This document shows, in pieces, positions 1 through 9,442 of a stretch of 64,000 nucleotides of DNA. Each line of letters starts with the position of its first letter. Positions within the stretch are counted from its first letter, which is position 1. A program made the position numbers and the translations under genes. Below the pieces are notes generated by a model. It had not been told where the DNA came from. It did no database searches and was given only the letters and a program-made list of their open reading frames with translations. Origin of the DNA: Burkholderiales bacterium (lineage in GTDB: Bacteria > Pseudomonadota > Gammaproteobacteria > Burkholderiales > SG8-39); assembly GCA_017880775.1 (NCBI GenBank), contig JADGRQ010000002.1:62001-126000 (forward strand), in the 5' to 3' direction.

Positions 1-387
1 TCCGAGACGTCCTACCTCAAGGAAATCGCGCGCGCGAGGACCTTCGGTTTCATGCAGGACGTCGAATCGCTGCGCGATAGCGGGCTCGCGCTCGGCGGCG
101 GATTGGAGAACGCGGTGGTGCTGGACGAGTATCGCGTGCTCAATGCCGAGGGCCTGCGCTTCGCCGACGAATTCATCCGCCACAAGGTGCTCGATGCGAT
201 CGGCGACCTGTACCTGCTGGGCAAGCCGCTGCTCGGCGCGTTCTCCGCGCACAAGTCCGGCCATGCCATCAACAACCGGCTGTTGCGCGCGCTGCTCGCC
301 CAGCCCGACGCCTGGGAGGCGGTCAGCTTCGAGCGCGCCGAGGAAGCCCCCGCGGGCGTAGCGCGTCTGGCGCGACAGTTCGCCTGA
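1..387 (+). CDS. lpxC: UDP-3-O-acyl-N-acetylglucosamine deacetylase, C-terminal part
   Basis: The reading frame is open from the first base of the window, so only the last 128 codons are present. LpxC is the zinc deacetylase that commits UDP-acyl-GlcNAc to lipid A synthesis in the cytoplasm. The fragment shows the family's C-terminal signature: '[10 protein letters not shown]', then '[17 protein letters not shown]', then '[10 protein letters not shown]', whose histidine belongs to the active site. The C-terminus has normal length. A small membrane protein gene follows directly. Identification is secure; the start lies outside the window. Confidence 0.96.
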   Translation, partial: SETSYLKEIARARTFGFMQDVESLRDSGLALGGGLENAVVLDEYRVLNAEGLRFADEFIRHKVLDAIGDLYLLGKPLLGAFSAHKSGHAINNRLLRALLAQPDAWEAVSFERAEEAPAGVARLARQFA

Positions 388-390
388 AAG

Positions 391-576
391 GTGCTGCTTC
401 TCCGGGTCGTTGTGCTGGTGGTTGCGATCGGCTTGGGGGTGCTGGTGCTCACCTGGGCGCTCACCGGCGATCGCAAGTATCTGCGATACGCTGGACGACT
501 GGCTAAGTACGGTCTTTTTCTGGTCCTGCTTTTCCTCGGTTTGCTGGCTTTCGAGCGTCTTGCGGTTCTGGTCTAG
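391..576 (+). CDS. small two-helix membrane protein next to lpxC
   Basis: This is a 61-residue protein with a GTG start 3 bases after the lpxC stop, probably translated from the same transcript. Residues about 3-24 and 41-61 are strongly hydrophobic, separated by a short basic segment ('TGDRKYLRYAGRLAKYG'), so two membrane helices with a positively charged loop are expected. No enzymatic motif is visible and I do not assign a function. Its 3' end overlaps the convergent dciA-like gene by 74 bases. The codon pattern and position support a real gene, but the evidence is positional. Confidence 0.6.
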   Translation: MLLLRVVVLVVAIGLGVLVLTWALTGDRKYLRYAGRLAKYGLFLVLLFLGLLAFERLAVLV

Positions 577-1003
577 GGCGGTGGCGATCCAATAGGGATT
601 TCAGGGCGTTACGCGTCGGGGAATCGCGCAGGCGGTGGTGCAGTGCCTCCAGTTCCGCGAACGCCGCGGCGGTGATTCGCGCCTGTTTCGGAACGACTTG
701 TCGAACTCTTGATGCAGCGGGTTGCACCCTGACGGAAACTGAATTAACCTGACGCCCCATTTGCGACAAGGATTCACAAAGTCCGCCGGACAGCAGCTTG
801 AGCTTGGCGGCGGCCGCTCCGTTGGCGGCCAGGAATATAAGCCTGCCATCCTTATAGTTGGCTACGCGCGCAAGCAGCGCCAGCTCGGGCGGCAAGAGTT
901 CAGAACAAAGCTTTGAAAGCGCATCGATTTCACGCGCTTTCGCAAGAGCGGGCTGCAGGTCGGGTTCGGCTGCAAGAAATCGGTTGATTTTTGGGGCTTG
1001 CAT
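503..1003 (-). CDS. DUF721 / DciA-like protein
   Basis: This 166-residue protein starts at ATG 1003 and has the DUF721 pattern: an N-terminal helical region followed by a small KH-like alpha/beta segment ('LALLARVANYKDGRLIFLAA' region, residues about 43-62). DciA proteins load the replicative helicase in bacteria lacking DnaC. The lpxC-DUF721-secA neighbourhood is standard in betaproteobacteria. The last 30 residues are rich in Arg, Pro and Lys and look disordered. It is divergent from the M23 peptidase gene with only 30 bases between the two starts, and it runs 74 bases into the convergent small membrane-protein gene. Confidence 0.75.
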   Translation of the reverse strand: MQAPKINRFLAAEPDLQPALAKAREIDALSKLCSELLPPELALLARVANYKDGRLIFLAANGAAAAKLKLLSGGLCESLSQMGRQVNSVSVRVQPAASRVRQVVPKQARITAAAFAELEALHHRLRDSPTRNALKSLLDRHRPRPEPQDARKPANRGKAGPEKDRT

Positions 1004-1019
1004 CGGGGCAATGGCGCTC

Positions 1020-1025
1020 GGGAGG
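1020..1025 (+). promoter_or_regulatory. ribosome binding site deciding a TTG start
   Basis: GGGAGG lies 8 bases upstream of TTG 1034 and makes that codon the best start of the peptidase gene. An upstream in-frame ATG at 998 would lie inside the dciA-like start region and has no such site. Confidence 0.6.
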
Positions 1026-1033
1026 CGCGAGAC

Positions 1034-1990
1034 TTGCACATAATCGTCATATCCGACAAGTTGGCCAAGACGCGCTCGGTGAGCTTGTCGCTGTGGCATG
1101 CGCTGGCCTCGTTGCTGTTGGTGAGCGGGTTGCTGGTGGCGCTGACGGCCGGACTTTACTGGCTGACGTTGCGCTTCTCCGCCGAAATCCGCATTCCCTT
1201 CCTGCAGAATCTGCTGGTCGCGGTGCAGCGCAGCGAAACGCAGAAGGCCCGCGAGTTCGTCCAGCAGAATATCAACGCGATGGCTGTCCGGGTGGGCGAG
1301 ATGCAGGCGCAGCTCACGCGCCTGGATGCGCTCGGCGAGCGGCTCTCGGCGCTGGCGGGCATCAAGCCGCAGGAATTCCGCTTCGGCGAAGCGCCGGGTC
1401 TGGGAGGCGCGCAGGCGACCTCGCTCCCGTCCTACGACTTGTCGATGCAGGAGTTCAGCGACCGGCTGAACCTGCTGTCGCGCCAGATGGAAAACCGCAC
1501 TGACATGCTGGGCGTGCTCGAGGCGCAGATGTTCGAGCAGACGGTCAGGAAGAAGCTCATTCCGACCATTCTGCCGGTGAGCGGCGCGACCTTCAACGCT
1601 TCGAGCTTCGGAATGCGCATCGATCCGTTTACCGGGCAGCAGGCGATGCACGAGGGCATGGATTTCCTCGCCGAGCCCGGCACGCCGGTCGTCGCGGCTG
1701 CAGGAGGCGTGGTGGTGTTCGCGGGATGGCATCCGCAGTACGGCCAGATGATCGAGCTCGACCACGGCAACGACCTGATGACGCGTTATGCGCACTGCTC
1801 GCGACTGTTCGCCAAGCAGGGCGACGTCGTGAAGCGCGGCCGCAAGATTGCCGAAGTCGGCACCACCGGTCGCTCGACCGGGCCGCACCTGCATTTCGAG
1901 GTTCGTTTCCGCGGCTCGGCGCAGAACCCGGCAAGGTTCCTGGTGGGGTCGAATCCGGGTACGGTGCAGACCGCACGCAACACGCGCTAG
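1034..1990 (+). CDS. M23 family metallopeptidase (LytM domain), membrane-anchored
   Basis: A cell-envelope peptidase of the LytM/M23 family, about 318 residues. After a short cytoplasmic N-terminus, one membrane helix (about residues 18-38) is followed by a coiled-coil-like region containing '[18 protein letters not shown]'. The C-terminal M23 domain carries the zinc ligands: 'HEGMDF' (H-x(3)-D) and 'GPHLHFEV' (HxH). It sits immediately upstream of secA, as in many betaproteobacteria. It probably cleaves peptidoglycan cross-bridges or regulates amidases; because both metal motifs are intact, catalysis is more likely than a pure activator role. The start is TTG 1034. Confidence 0.88.
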   Translation: MHIIVISDKLAKTRSVSLSLWHALASLLLVSGLLVALTAGLYWLTLRFSAEIRIPFLQNLLVAVQRSETQKAREFVQQNINAMAVRVGEMQAQLTRLDALGERLSALAGIKPQEFRFGEAPGLGGAQATSLPSYDLSMQEFSDRLNLLSRQMENRTDMLGVLEAQMFEQTVRKKLIPTILPVSGATFNASSFGMRIDPFTGQQAMHEGMDFLAEPGTPVVAAAGGVVVFAGWHPQYGQMIELDHGNDLMTRYAHCSRLFAKQGDVVKRGRKIAEVGTTGRSTGPHLHFEVRFRGSAQNPARFLVGSNPGTVQTARNTR

Positions 1991-2115
1991 GCGGCGCCTC
2001 TTGCTGCAGGCTGGCTTTGCCGGCCATGCTAAAATATTCGTTTTCCGAGCTGGCTTCGCCCGTTCCGGCGGAGTTGCGATCCGTTGCGGCGCGCGCCGCA
2101 ACGGGCTTCCTCCCG

Positions 2116-4857
2116 ATGATCGTCAAGCTTCTCACGAAAGTATTCGGCAGCCGCAATGACCGGCTGTTGCGACAGTACGGCCGCGTGGTCGAGAGCATCA
2201 ATACGCTCGAGCCCGCGACAGCGGCGCTGTCGGACGAGCAGTTGCGCGCCAAGACCGCCGAGTTCCGCAGGCGCCATGCCGACGGGGTGACGCTCGACGA
2301 GCTTCTGCCGGAGGCATTCGCGGTGGTGCGCGAGGCGGGCAAGCGCACGCTGCGCATGCGACATTTCGACGTTCAACTGATCGGCGGAATGGTGCTGCAT
2401 GACGGCAAGATCGCGGAGATGCGCACCGGCGAGGGCAAGACGCTGGTCGCCACGCTGCCCGCCTACCTGAATGCGATCGGCGGCAAGGGCGTGCACGTCG
2501 TGACGGTCAACGACTATCTCGCGCAGCGCGACGCCGACTGGATGGGCCGGCTGTACAGCTTCCTCGGCATGACGGTCGGCGTGAACCTGTCGCAGATGGA
2601 GCCGGGGCCCAAGCGCGCCGCCTACGCTGCCGACATCACCTACGGGACCAACAACGAGTTCGGCTTCGACTATCTGCGCGACAACATGGCGATGCAGGTC
2701 GAGGACCGCTACCAGCGCGGCCTCAATTTCGCCATCGTCGACGAAGTCGACTCGATCCTGATCGACGAGGCGCGCACGCCGCTGATCATCTCGGGCCAGG
2801 CCGAGGACCGCACCGAGATCTACTACCGGATGAACGAGGTCGCTCCGCTGCTCACCAAGCAGACCGAGGAGAACGGCCCGGGCGATTTCTGGGTCGACGA
2901 GAAGAACCACCAGGTGCTGCTCTCGGAGCAGGGACACGCCAAAGCCGAAGAGGTACTGGCGCGCGTCGGGCTGCTGCCGCCGGGTGCGGGCCTGTACGAG
3001 CCGGCATACGTCAACCTGGTGCACCACCTGTACGCCGCGCTGCGTGCGCACCACCTTTTTCACCGCGACCAGCACTACGTGGTGCAGAACGGCGAAGTGA
3101 TCATCGTCGACGAGTTCACCGGGCGCCTGATGCAGGGGCGGCGCTGGTCCGATGGCCTGCACCAGGCGGTCGAGGCCAAGGAGAGCGCCACGATCCAGGC
3201 CGAGAATCAGACGCTCGCGTCGATCACTTTCCAGAACTACTTCCGCATGTTCGCAAAGCTCTCCGGCATGACCGGCACGGCGGACACCGAGGCCTACGAA
3301 TTCCAGCAGATCTACGGCCTCGAGACCGTGGTCATCCCGACCAACGTGCCGATGTTGCGCGAAGAGCGGCTCGACCAGGTGTATCGAACCAGCAAGGAGA
3401 AATACCAGGCGGTCGTCAACGACATCCGCGACTGCCACGGCCGCGGCCAGCCGGTGCTGGTGGGCACCACTTCGATCGAGAACTCCGAACTGATCTCGTC
3501 TCTGTTGACCCGCGAGAAACTCCAGCACCAGGTGCTGAACGCCAAGCAGCACGCGCGCGAGGCGGAGATCGTCGCGCAGGCGGGGCGACCTGGCGTGGTT
3601 ACCATCGCCACCAACATGGCCGGACGAGGCACTGACATCGTGCTCGGCGGCAACGTCGAAAAGCAGGTTCAACTGATCGAAGCGACCGACAACATGCCGG
3701 AGGAGGAGAAGCGCCCGCGCATCGAGACGCTGCGCTCCGAATGGCAGTCGCTGCACGACCATGTGGTCAAAGCCGGCGGCCTGCACATCATCGGCACCGA
3801 GCGCCACGAGTCGCGGCGGGTCGACAACCAGTTGCGCGGCCGCTCCGGCCGGCAGGGCGACCCGGGCAGCTCGCGCTTCTACCTTTCCCTCGACGACCCG
3901 TTGCTCAGGATCTTCGCCGGCGAGCGCATCAACAAGATCATGGTGATGCTGAAGATGCCCGAGGGCGAGGCGATCGAGCACGCCATGGTGACGCGCTCGA
4001 TCGAGAGCGCGCAGACCAAGGTCGAAGCGCGCAACTTCGACATCAGGAAGCAGTTGCTCGAGTACGACGACGTCTCGAACGACCAGCGCAAGACGATCTA
4101 TGCGCTGAGGAACGAACTGCTCGAATCGAATGACGTCTCGCAGCGCATCGCCGATCTGCGCGCCGGCGTGGTGACCGACACCTTTCGCGCCCACGTGCCC
4201 GAAGACAGCGTCGAGGAGCAGTGGGACGTCGCCGGCCTCGAAGCCACACTCGCGGCCGAGCTGCATCTGTCGCTGCCGCTGCGCGAGTGGCTCGAGAAGG
4301 AACCCGACCTCACCGACGAGTCGCTGCTCGAGCGCATCATCGAGCGGGCCCACGCGGCCTACCGCGAGAAGATTCCGCCAGGCGCGGAGGAGCAGTTCCG
4401 CCAGTACGAGCGCTACCTGATGCTGCAGATCCTCGATTCGCACTGGCGCGAGCACCTGGCTGCGCTCGACCATCTGCGCCAGGGCATCCACCTGCGCGGC
4501 TATGCGCAGAAAAATCCGAAGCAGGAATACAAGCGCGAGGCGTTCGAAATGTTCGGCGCAATGCTCGAGGCGGTGAAGCTCGAAGTGACGCGCACGCTCA
4601 CTGCGGTGCAGGTGCGCGCCGAGGAAGCCCCGCCGGTACCCGACCAGGCGCTCCACGTCGAGAACGTGCAGTACCAGCATCCCGGCTTCGACGAGGCGCT
4701 CGCGCAGGAGCCGGCGCAGCCGGTCGCGGCATCCGCAGAAATCGCCGCAAAGCCGGCGCTGCCCTTCGTGCGCCGGGGCCAGAAGGTCGGGCGCAACGAT
4801 GCCTGTCCGTGCGGGTCTGGAAAGAAGTACAAGCATTGCCACGGCAAGCTCACCTGA
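2116..4857 (+). CDS. secA: protein translocase subunit SecA
   Basis: The motor ATPase of the Sec pathway, 913 residues, a usual length. Walker A '[11 protein letters not shown]' is near residue 105 and the DEAD-type 'VDEVDS' near 210. Helicase motifs follow, including 'GMTGTADTE', '[10 protein letters not shown]' and '[12 protein letters not shown]'. The C-terminus ends in the zinc-binding SecB-interaction tail '[17 protein letters not shown]'. The ATG at 2116 gives the conserved N-terminus '[16 protein letters not shown]'. The intergenic region before it contains a -10-like TAAAAT at 2030-2035 with no good -35. argJ follows 5 bases after the stop and may be cotranscribed. Confidence 0.98.
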   Translation: MIVKLLTKVFGSRNDRLLRQYGRVVESINTLEPATAALSDEQLRAKTAEFRRRHADGVTLDELLPEAFAVVREAGKRTLRMRHFDVQLIGGMVLHDGKIAEMRTGEGKTLVATLPAYLNAIGGKGVHVVTVNDYLAQRDADWMGRLYSFLGMTVGVNLSQMEPGPKRAAYAADITYGTNNEFGFDYLRDNMAMQVEDRYQRGLNFAIVDEVDSILIDEARTPLIISGQAEDRTEIYYRMNEVAPLLTKQTEENGPGDFWVDEKNHQVLLSEQGHAKAEEVLARVGLLPPGAGLYEPAYVNLVHHLYAALRAHHLFHRDQHYVVQNGEVIIVDEFTGRLMQGRRWSDGLHQAVEAKESATIQAENQTLASITFQNYFRMFAKLSGMTGTADTEAYEFQQIYGLETVVIPTNVPMLREERLDQVYRTSKEKYQAVVNDIRDCHGRGQPVLVGTTSIENSELISSLLTREKLQHQVLNAKQHAREAEIVAQAGRPGVVTIATNMAGRGTDIVLGGNVEKQVQLIEATDNMPEEEKRPRIETLRSEWQSLHDHVVKAGGLHIIGTERHESRRVDNQLRGRSGRQGDPGSSRFYLSLDDPLLRIFAGERINKIMVMLKMPEGEAIEHAMVTRSIESAQTKVEARNFDIRKQLLEYDDVSNDQRKTIYALRNELLESNDVSQRIADLRAGVVTDTFRAHVPEDSVEEQWDVAGLEATLAAELHLSLPLREWLEKEPDLTDESLLERIIERAHAAYREKIPPGAEEQFRQYERYLMLQILDSHWREHLAALDHLRQGIHLRGYAQKNPKQEYKREAFEMFGAMLEAVKLEVTRTLTAVQVRAEEAPPVPDQALHVENVQYQHPGFDEALAQEPAQPVAASAEIAAKPALPFVRRGQKVGRNDACPCGSGKKYKHCHGKLT

Positions 4858-4862
4858 TCTGA

Positions 4863-6077
4863 ATGGCCGTCAACCTGCTGCCGCCGGACCCCAGGGCGCT
4901 GCATCCTGTTGCAGGCGTTGAACTCGGCGTCGCGATGGCAGGCGTGCGCAAGCCGAACCGCAAGGACCTGCTGGTGGTACGCCTCGCGAAGGGGACAACC
5001 GTTGCAGGCGTGTTCACCCGGAACCGCTTTTGTGCGGCCCCGGTGACGCTCGCGAAGAAGCATCTTGCCTCGGCGCAGGTCCGCTCGCTGGTCGTCAACA
5101 CGGGCATCGCCAACGCGGGAACCGGCAAGGACGGGCTGAAGCGGGCGTTTCAGGTCTGCACAGCGCTTTCCGAAGTGATCGGCTGCGCACCGCGGCAGAT
5201 TCTGCCTTTCTCGACCGGGGTGATCATGGAGCCGTTGCCGGTGGATCGGATCATCGCCGGTCTGCCGGCCGCGGTCGCCGATCTGGCCCCGGCAAACTGG
5301 GTTTCGGCCGCGGAATCGATCATGACCACCGACACGGTGCCCAAGGCGGCCTCGAGAAGGGTCACGCTCTCCACCGGCGAAGCTGTCGTTACCGGAATCG
5401 CCAAGGGCTCGGGGATGATCCGGCCCGATATGGCGACCATGCTCGCGTTCGTGGCGACCGATGCAAAGGTCTCCGGGCGAGAACTGAAGACGCTGCTGAG
5501 GAATGCCACCAGCGAATCGTTCAACTGCGTGACTGTCGATGGCGACACCTCGACCAACGACTCGTTCATGCTGCTTGCAACCGGCAAGGGTCCGGAAGTC
5601 TCTGCGAAGAAGGATCTGATCGCCTTGCAAAAAGCGGTCTCGGAGGTCTCGAGAATTCTTGCCCAGGCCATCGTTCGCGATGGCGAAGGAGCGACGAAAT
5701 TCGTCACCGTGCGGATCGAGCGCGGGCGCAGCGTCGCCGAGTGCCGCAAGGCGGCGTATGCGATCGCGCATTCGCCACTCGTCAAGACCGCATTCTTCGC
5801 CTCGGACCCGAACCTCGGCCGTATCCTCGCCGCGATCGGCTACGCCGGGATCAAGGACCTGGATGCGCAGAAGGTGGATCTGTACATCGACCAGGTCCTG
5901 GTCGCAAAGGGCGGAGGGCGCAATCCGAACTACCTCGAAGCGCAAGGGATCGCAGCGATGAAGAAGCCCGAGTTCACCGTGCGCGCGGTGCTGAACCGCG
6001 GCCGGGCCTCGGCTACGCTCTGGACTTGCGATTTGTCCTTCGACTACGTCAAGATCAACGCCGAGTACCGAAGCTAG
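4863..6077 (+). CDS. argJ: bifunctional ornithine acetyltransferase / N-acetylglutamate synthase
   Basis: ArgJ transfers acetyl from N-acetylornithine to glutamate, recycling acetyl groups in arginine synthesis. The 404-residue proprotein contains the self-cleavage and nucleophile site '[16 protein letters not shown]', where the Thr after Ala begins the beta chain. It also shows '[10 protein letters not shown]' and the C-terminal '[15 protein letters not shown]', typical of the family. The full length and intact cleavage site argue for an active enzyme. It lies 5 bases behind secA and 4 bases ahead of the DUF815 gene. Confidence 0.96.
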   Translation: MAVNLLPPDPRALHPVAGVELGVAMAGVRKPNRKDLLVVRLAKGTTVAGVFTRNRFCAAPVTLAKKHLASAQVRSLVVNTGIANAGTGKDGLKRAFQVCTALSEVIGCAPRQILPFSTGVIMEPLPVDRIIAGLPAAVADLAPANWVSAAESIMTTDTVPKAASRRVTLSTGEAVVTGIAKGSGMIRPDMATMLAFVATDAKVSGRELKTLLRNATSESFNCVTVDGDTSTNDSFMLLATGKGPEVSAKKDLIALQKAVSEVSRILAQAIVRDGEGATKFVTVRIERGRSVAECRKAAYAIAHSPLVKTAFFASDPNLGRILAAIGYAGIKDLDAQKVDLYIDQVLVAKGGGRNPNYLEAQGIAAMKKPEFTVRAVLNRGRASATLWTCDLSFDYVKINAEYRS

Positions 6078-6081
6078 GAAC

Positions 6082-6969
6082 ATGAAGAACGATCTCGACA
6101 AACTGCTCGCGCGCCTGGACAACGTGCTCGCGCGCGTCGAACAGCAGCTCCCGCCGCCGGCGCCGCCCACCGACTGGAAGGCGAGCATCGCGTTCCGCTG
6201 GCGCAAGAGCACCGGACTCGCGGGCACCCGTGGCCGGCTGCAGCCGGTGCGGCACGTGCACCGCATGAAGCTCACCGACCTGCGTGGGATCGATGCGCAG
6301 ATCCGCAAGGTCGAGCAGAACACCCGCCAGTTCGTCGAGGGCAAGCCGGCCAACAACGTGCTGCTGACCGGCGCGCGCGGCACCGGCAAATCGTCGATCG
6401 TGAAGGGCCTGCTCAACAAGTACGTGGGCCGCGGGCTGCGCCTGATCGAGATCGAGAAGAACGACCTTATCGACCTGCCGGCGATCGTCGACCTGATTGC
6501 CAGCCGTCCCGAGCGATTCATGCTGTTTTGCGACGACCTGACGTTCGAGTCGGGCGAGCCGGGGTATATCGCGCTCAAGGTGGCGCTCGACGGCTCGATC
6601 TCGACCACCTCGGAGAACCTGCTGATCTACGCCACCTCGAACCGGCGCCACCTGATGCCGGAATACATGCAGGAGAACCTTGAGACGAGATACGTCGGCG
6701 ATCAGATTCATCCGGGCGAAACCGTCGAGGAGAAGATCTCGCTCTCGGAGCGTTTCGGCGTGTGGGTGTCGTTCTACCCATTCGACCAGGACGAATACCT
6801 CGCCATCGTCGCGCACTGGCTTGCGAGCTTCGGCTGCGGCGCGAGAGAAACCGCCGCGGCGCGCGAGGAGGCACTGCAGTGGTCGCTGCAGCGAGGCTCG
6901 AGGAGCGGCCGCGTGGCCTACCAGTTCGCCCGAGACTGGGCGGGTCGCCACGTCGGCGGCAAGAAATAG
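6082..6969 (+). CDS. DUF815-family P-loop ATPase
   Basis: A 295-residue AAA-like ATPase of the DUF815 family, whose biochemical role is unknown. Walker A is 'GARGTGKSS' (about residues 94-102) and Walker B-like 'FMLFCDDLTFE' lies near 156. The segment 'YATSNRRHLMPEYM' resembles sensor 1. An N-terminal coiled-coil-like 'DKLLARLDNVLARVEQQL' precedes the core. It sits in the common argJ-DUF815-mutT block. The start ATG is 4 bases after argJ and the stop is followed within 10 bases by the Nudix gene. The family call is firm; the function is not known. Confidence 0.9.
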   Translation: MKNDLDKLLARLDNVLARVEQQLPPPAPPTDWKASIAFRWRKSTGLAGTRGRLQPVRHVHRMKLTDLRGIDAQIRKVEQNTRQFVEGKPANNVLLTGARGTGKSSIVKGLLNKYVGRGLRLIEIEKNDLIDLPAIVDLIASRPERFMLFCDDLTFESGEPGYIALKVALDGSISTTSENLLIYATSNRRHLMPEYMQENLETRYVGDQIHPGETVEEKISLSERFGVWVSFYPFDQDEYLAIVAHWLASFGCGARETAAAREEALQWSLQRGSRSGRVAYQFARDWAGRHVGGKK

Positions 6970-6976
6970 TTCCTGG

Positions 6977-7936
6977 ATGATCGTCGACGTTGCGGCAGCA
7001 GTGATCCTGCGCGCCGACGGCGCGTTCCTGCTCGCGCAGCGCCCGGCGGGCAAGGTGTATGCCGGCTGGTGGGAGTTCCCGGGCGGAAAAATCGAGGCGG
7101 GTGAGGCGCCAGTCCACGCGCTTGCGCGCGAGCTGCACGAAGAACTGGGCATCGACGTGCTGCGCGCGTTTCCGTGGATTACCCGCGTCTACGCCTATGC
7201 ACGCGCCACGGTGCGGCTGCATTTCTTCCGCGTGCTCGAGTTTCGCGGCGAACCGCATGGCAGGGAAGCGCAGGCCTTTACCTGGCAGTTGCCCGGTGCG
7301 CCGCTGGTCGAGCCGATGCTGCCCGCGAACGCTCCGGTGCTGCGCTCGCTCGCGCTGCCGCAGGAGTACGCGATTTCCTCCGCCGAAACGATGGGCGTCG
7401 AGCCGTTCCTCGCGCGGCTGGAAGCGCGCCTAGCCGACGGGCTTCGGCTGGTACAGTTGCGCGACAAGACGCTGCCGCGGGGGCAGCGCGCGGCGCTCGC
7501 ACGCCGCGTGGTGGAGGCAGCGCATCGCCGCGGCGCGCGCGTGCTGGTGAATGGCGACGAGGCACTTGCCCGCGAGACGGGCGCAGACGGCGTGCACTGG
7601 CCCGCCGATCAACTGATGCGTGCCGCGGCGCGCCCGACGGACATCACGTGCGCGGCATCCTGCCATACCGCAGCCGAGATTGCGCGCGCGGAGCAGCTCG
7701 AGTGCGATTTTGCGGTGCTCGGTCCGGTGCTCGATACTTCCTCGCATCCAGCGGCACGCACGCTCGGCTGGGCGGGCTTCGAGCAGCTTGCGCGCGGGAC
7801 CAGCCTCGCGATCTACGCGATCGGTGGAGTGCGCGCTGTCGATCTCGAGCGCGCCTGGAGCTGCGGCGCTCATGGCCTGGCGATGATCCGCGGCAGCTGG
7901 GAAAAGGGTGGTCCGGTCGAGGCGGCCGCGCGCTAG
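6977..7936 (+). CDS. MutT-type Nudix hydrolase fused to a ThiE-like domain
   Basis: A 319-residue two-domain protein. Residues 1-130 form a Nudix domain with the complete box 'GGKIEAGE...ARELHEELGI', as in MutT, which removes 8-oxo-dGTP. Residues about 135-315 resemble thiamine-phosphate synthase: 'LRLVQLRDKTLPRGQRAAL', 'VNGD', 'GADGVHWP', 'DFAVLGPVLDT' and 'YAIGGV'. This fusion is a known proteobacterial architecture. Whether the ThiE half is catalytic cannot be told; the usual ThiE 'NDR/NDD' substrate loop reads 'VNGD' here. The fusion is notable because thiL is deleted elsewhere in this window. Confidence 0.9.
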   Translation: MIVDVAAAVILRADGAFLLAQRPAGKVYAGWWEFPGGKIEAGEAPVHALARELHEELGIDVLRAFPWITRVYAYARATVRLHFFRVLEFRGEPHGREAQAFTWQLPGAPLVEPMLPANAPVLRSLALPQEYAISSAETMGVEPFLARLEARLADGLRLVQLRDKTLPRGQRAALARRVVEAAHRRGARVLVNGDEALARETGADGVHWPADQLMRAAARPTDITCAASCHTAAEIARAEQLECDFAVLGPVLDTSSHPAARTLGWAGFEQLARGTSLAIYAIGGVRAVDLERAWSCGAHGLAMIRGSWEKGGPVEAAAR

Positions 7937-7949
7937 CCGGAATTGTCCC

Positions 7950-8723
7950 CTAGCCGCGCGGCGCGCTCGCCAACTTCAGGAACTCGTTCAATTCGATCCT
8001 GTTCAGGTCGGACACCGCGAGGTAGGTGAACCCGCCGTCGCTGCGCACGGCAAGGTTAAATCCGTTGCGCTGCGCGTCGCCGAGCGAGCCGAGCCGGCCA
8101 GCCTGTTTCGTCGGCAGCACGTAGAGATCGATCAGATGCTGCTTGCGGCGGTAGACCAGCGCGGCCACCGCCTCCTCCTGGACCACTTCGAGCCTTCCGC
8201 CCACCAGCGTGAAGCCCTGCGCCGCGAAGTCCTCGACCGGCGGCGAGTATTTCAGCCGGCCGTTGAACCACGGCTTGACGGTGTGGCTGTCGGACGAAGC
8301 GATGTCGACCGCGTGCGACGACATCATCGAGCGAAGGTGAGCGGAAACGAATTGTGCTTCATCCGCATCGTTGCTTGGAGCATTGAGCACCAGCGCGGTG
8401 GCGACAACCGAGACCAGCGCGGTTGCCGCTACCGCGCCCGCCAGCCGCATGTTCCATCGGCTGCGCCGCCCGGCGCGTTCCGGCTCGAACCCGCGCGGTT
8501 GAACCAGCCGCGCGGGCAGCGCGCCCAAGCCGCGCGGCGCGCGGTGGCGCCGCGCGTGCGCGCGCGTCGCCTCGCTCAAGGCGCGCAGCACCGCATGCCG
8601 CTTCAGCAGCGATGCCGAGAGTGGCGCGGCGGCGTCCACGGGTCCAAGCAGGCCGCGCCGGTCGCCGTCGTCGGCTTCCCCGTCGATCAGCGCAGTCAGC
8701 AGGCGTTCATCCTTTTCGTTCAT
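7950..8723 (-). CDS. anti-sigma factor, membrane-anchored
   Basis: A 257-residue protein translated from ATG 8723, overlapping the end of the upstream sigma-factor gene by 17 bases. Residues 1-80 form a cytoplasmic helical region ('LLTALIDGEADDGDRRGLL', resembling an anti-sigma domain without the zinc HxxxCxxC). A single membrane helix follows at about 93-113, then a periplasmic domain containing 'SHTVKPWFNGRLKYSP', 'GFTLVGGRLEV' and 'ALVYRRKQHLIDLYV', which are recurrent in anti-sigma factors paired with ECF sigmas. It presumably sequesters the adjacent sigma factor until an envelope signal is sensed. The signal is unknown. Confidence 0.85.
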   Translation of the reverse strand: MNEKDERLLTALIDGEADDGDRRGLLGPVDAAAPLSASLLKRHAVLRALSEATRAHARRHRAPRGLGALPARLVQPRGFEPERAGRRSRWNMRLAGAVAATALVSVVATALVLNAPSNDADEAQFVSAHLRSMMSSHAVDIASSDSHTVKPWFNGRLKYSPPVEDFAAQGFTLVGGRLEVVQEEAVAALVYRRKQHLIDLYVLPTKQAGRLGSLGDAQRNGFNLAVRSDGGFTYLAVSDLNRIELNEFLKLASAPRG

Positions 8724-9282
8724 AGGCGGCCATCCCTTCGTCTTTCAGTGCCTTCAACATCATTTCACGCGCGCGCGCCAGGCGAGACATGACGGTGCCC
8801 ACCGGCGCGTCGATGACGCGCGCGATTTCCTTGTACGGCAGGTCCTCCAGTTCGCGCAGCACCAACGCCTCGCGGTAATGCACCGGCAGGGCCGCGAGCG
8901 CCGCGTTCAATGCTTCGGCGTCGGACAGCCGGCCCGCCCAGCTTTCCGGATTCTCTGCCCAGAGCGACTCGTCGGCCAGGTGCTCGTGCGATTCGAGCTC
9001 GAGTGGCTCTTCACGCTGCGCCCGGCTCTTGCGCGCCGAATGCCAGTCGAAGAACGCCCGGCGCACGATGCCGAGCAGCCATGGCCGGCCCTCCTCGCCG
9101 CGGAACGAGGCGAAGTACTGCCACGCCCGCGCGAGCGCCTCCTGCGCGATGTCCTGCGCGTGTGTGTCGTCGCCCGACAGCCAGCGCGCCAGGTTGTAGG
9201 CCGCGTCCAGATGGGGCGTGACCAGTCTGGCGAACCGGGACTCCGGCAGTTCCTCCTGGGTCCTACCGAATCCGAACATCAT
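8707..9282 (-). CDS. ECF-type RNA polymerase sigma factor
   Basis: A 191-residue group IV sigma factor. Region 2 spans about residues 20-85 ('AYNLARWLSGDDTHAQDIAQ', 'EALARAWQYFASFRG'). Region 4 spans about 125-178 ('LAALPVHYREALVLRELE', 'DLPYKEIARVIDAPVGTVMS'), a clear helix-turn-helix that would read a -35 element. It heads a two-gene operon with its anti-sigma factor. The gene diverges from a Tat-exported phosphoesterase and cupredoxin pair, the most obvious candidate targets, and a GGAAT inverted repeat lies between them. Confidence 0.93.
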   Translation of the reverse strand: MMFGFGRTQEELPESRFARLVTPHLDAAYNLARWLSGDDTHAQDIAQEALARAWQYFASFRGEEGRPWLLGIVRRAFFDWHSARKSRAQREEPLELESHEHLADESLWAENPESWAGRLSDAEALNAALAALPVHYREALVLRELEDLPYKEIARVIDAPVGTVMSRLARAREMMLKALKDEGMAAYERKG

Positions 9283-9340
9283 TCATTCCGTGGCGCAAGT
9301 CCAGCCTGTTCTGCATGGCTACTACCGACGCACCGATGAA

Positions 9341-9357
9341 TTTATTCCAGGCGGAAT
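9341..9357. promoter_or_regulatory. divergent GGAAT repeats, possible ECF -35 elements
   Basis: ATTCC (9344-9348) and GGAAT (9353-9357) form an inverted repeat with a 4-base spacer in the 160-bp region between the sigma-factor gene and the phosphoesterase gene. GGAAT/GGAAC is the usual -35 core of ECF sigma factors, so one motif faces each gene. The matching -10 motifs are not convincing. Confidence 0.35.
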
Positions 9358-9442
9358 GGCGCGGGCTCGTTAGCGGTAGGGCTTGGTGGGGGCGGCAGGT
9401 TCACGCCGTCGATATCAACCTTACTACGATCCGGAGGCAAGC

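Noticed and set aside
2001-2035. A sigma-70 promoter for secA (TTGCTG ... TAAAAT)
   Set aside because: The spacing of 23 bases is too long; only the -10-like element is mentioned.
2029-4842. A 937-codon open frame antisense to secA, and other long frames antisense to argJ, dciA/M23 and alaS
   Set aside because: They mirror the codon-position GC bias of well-identified genes on the other strand, and their translations are low-complexity and match no family.
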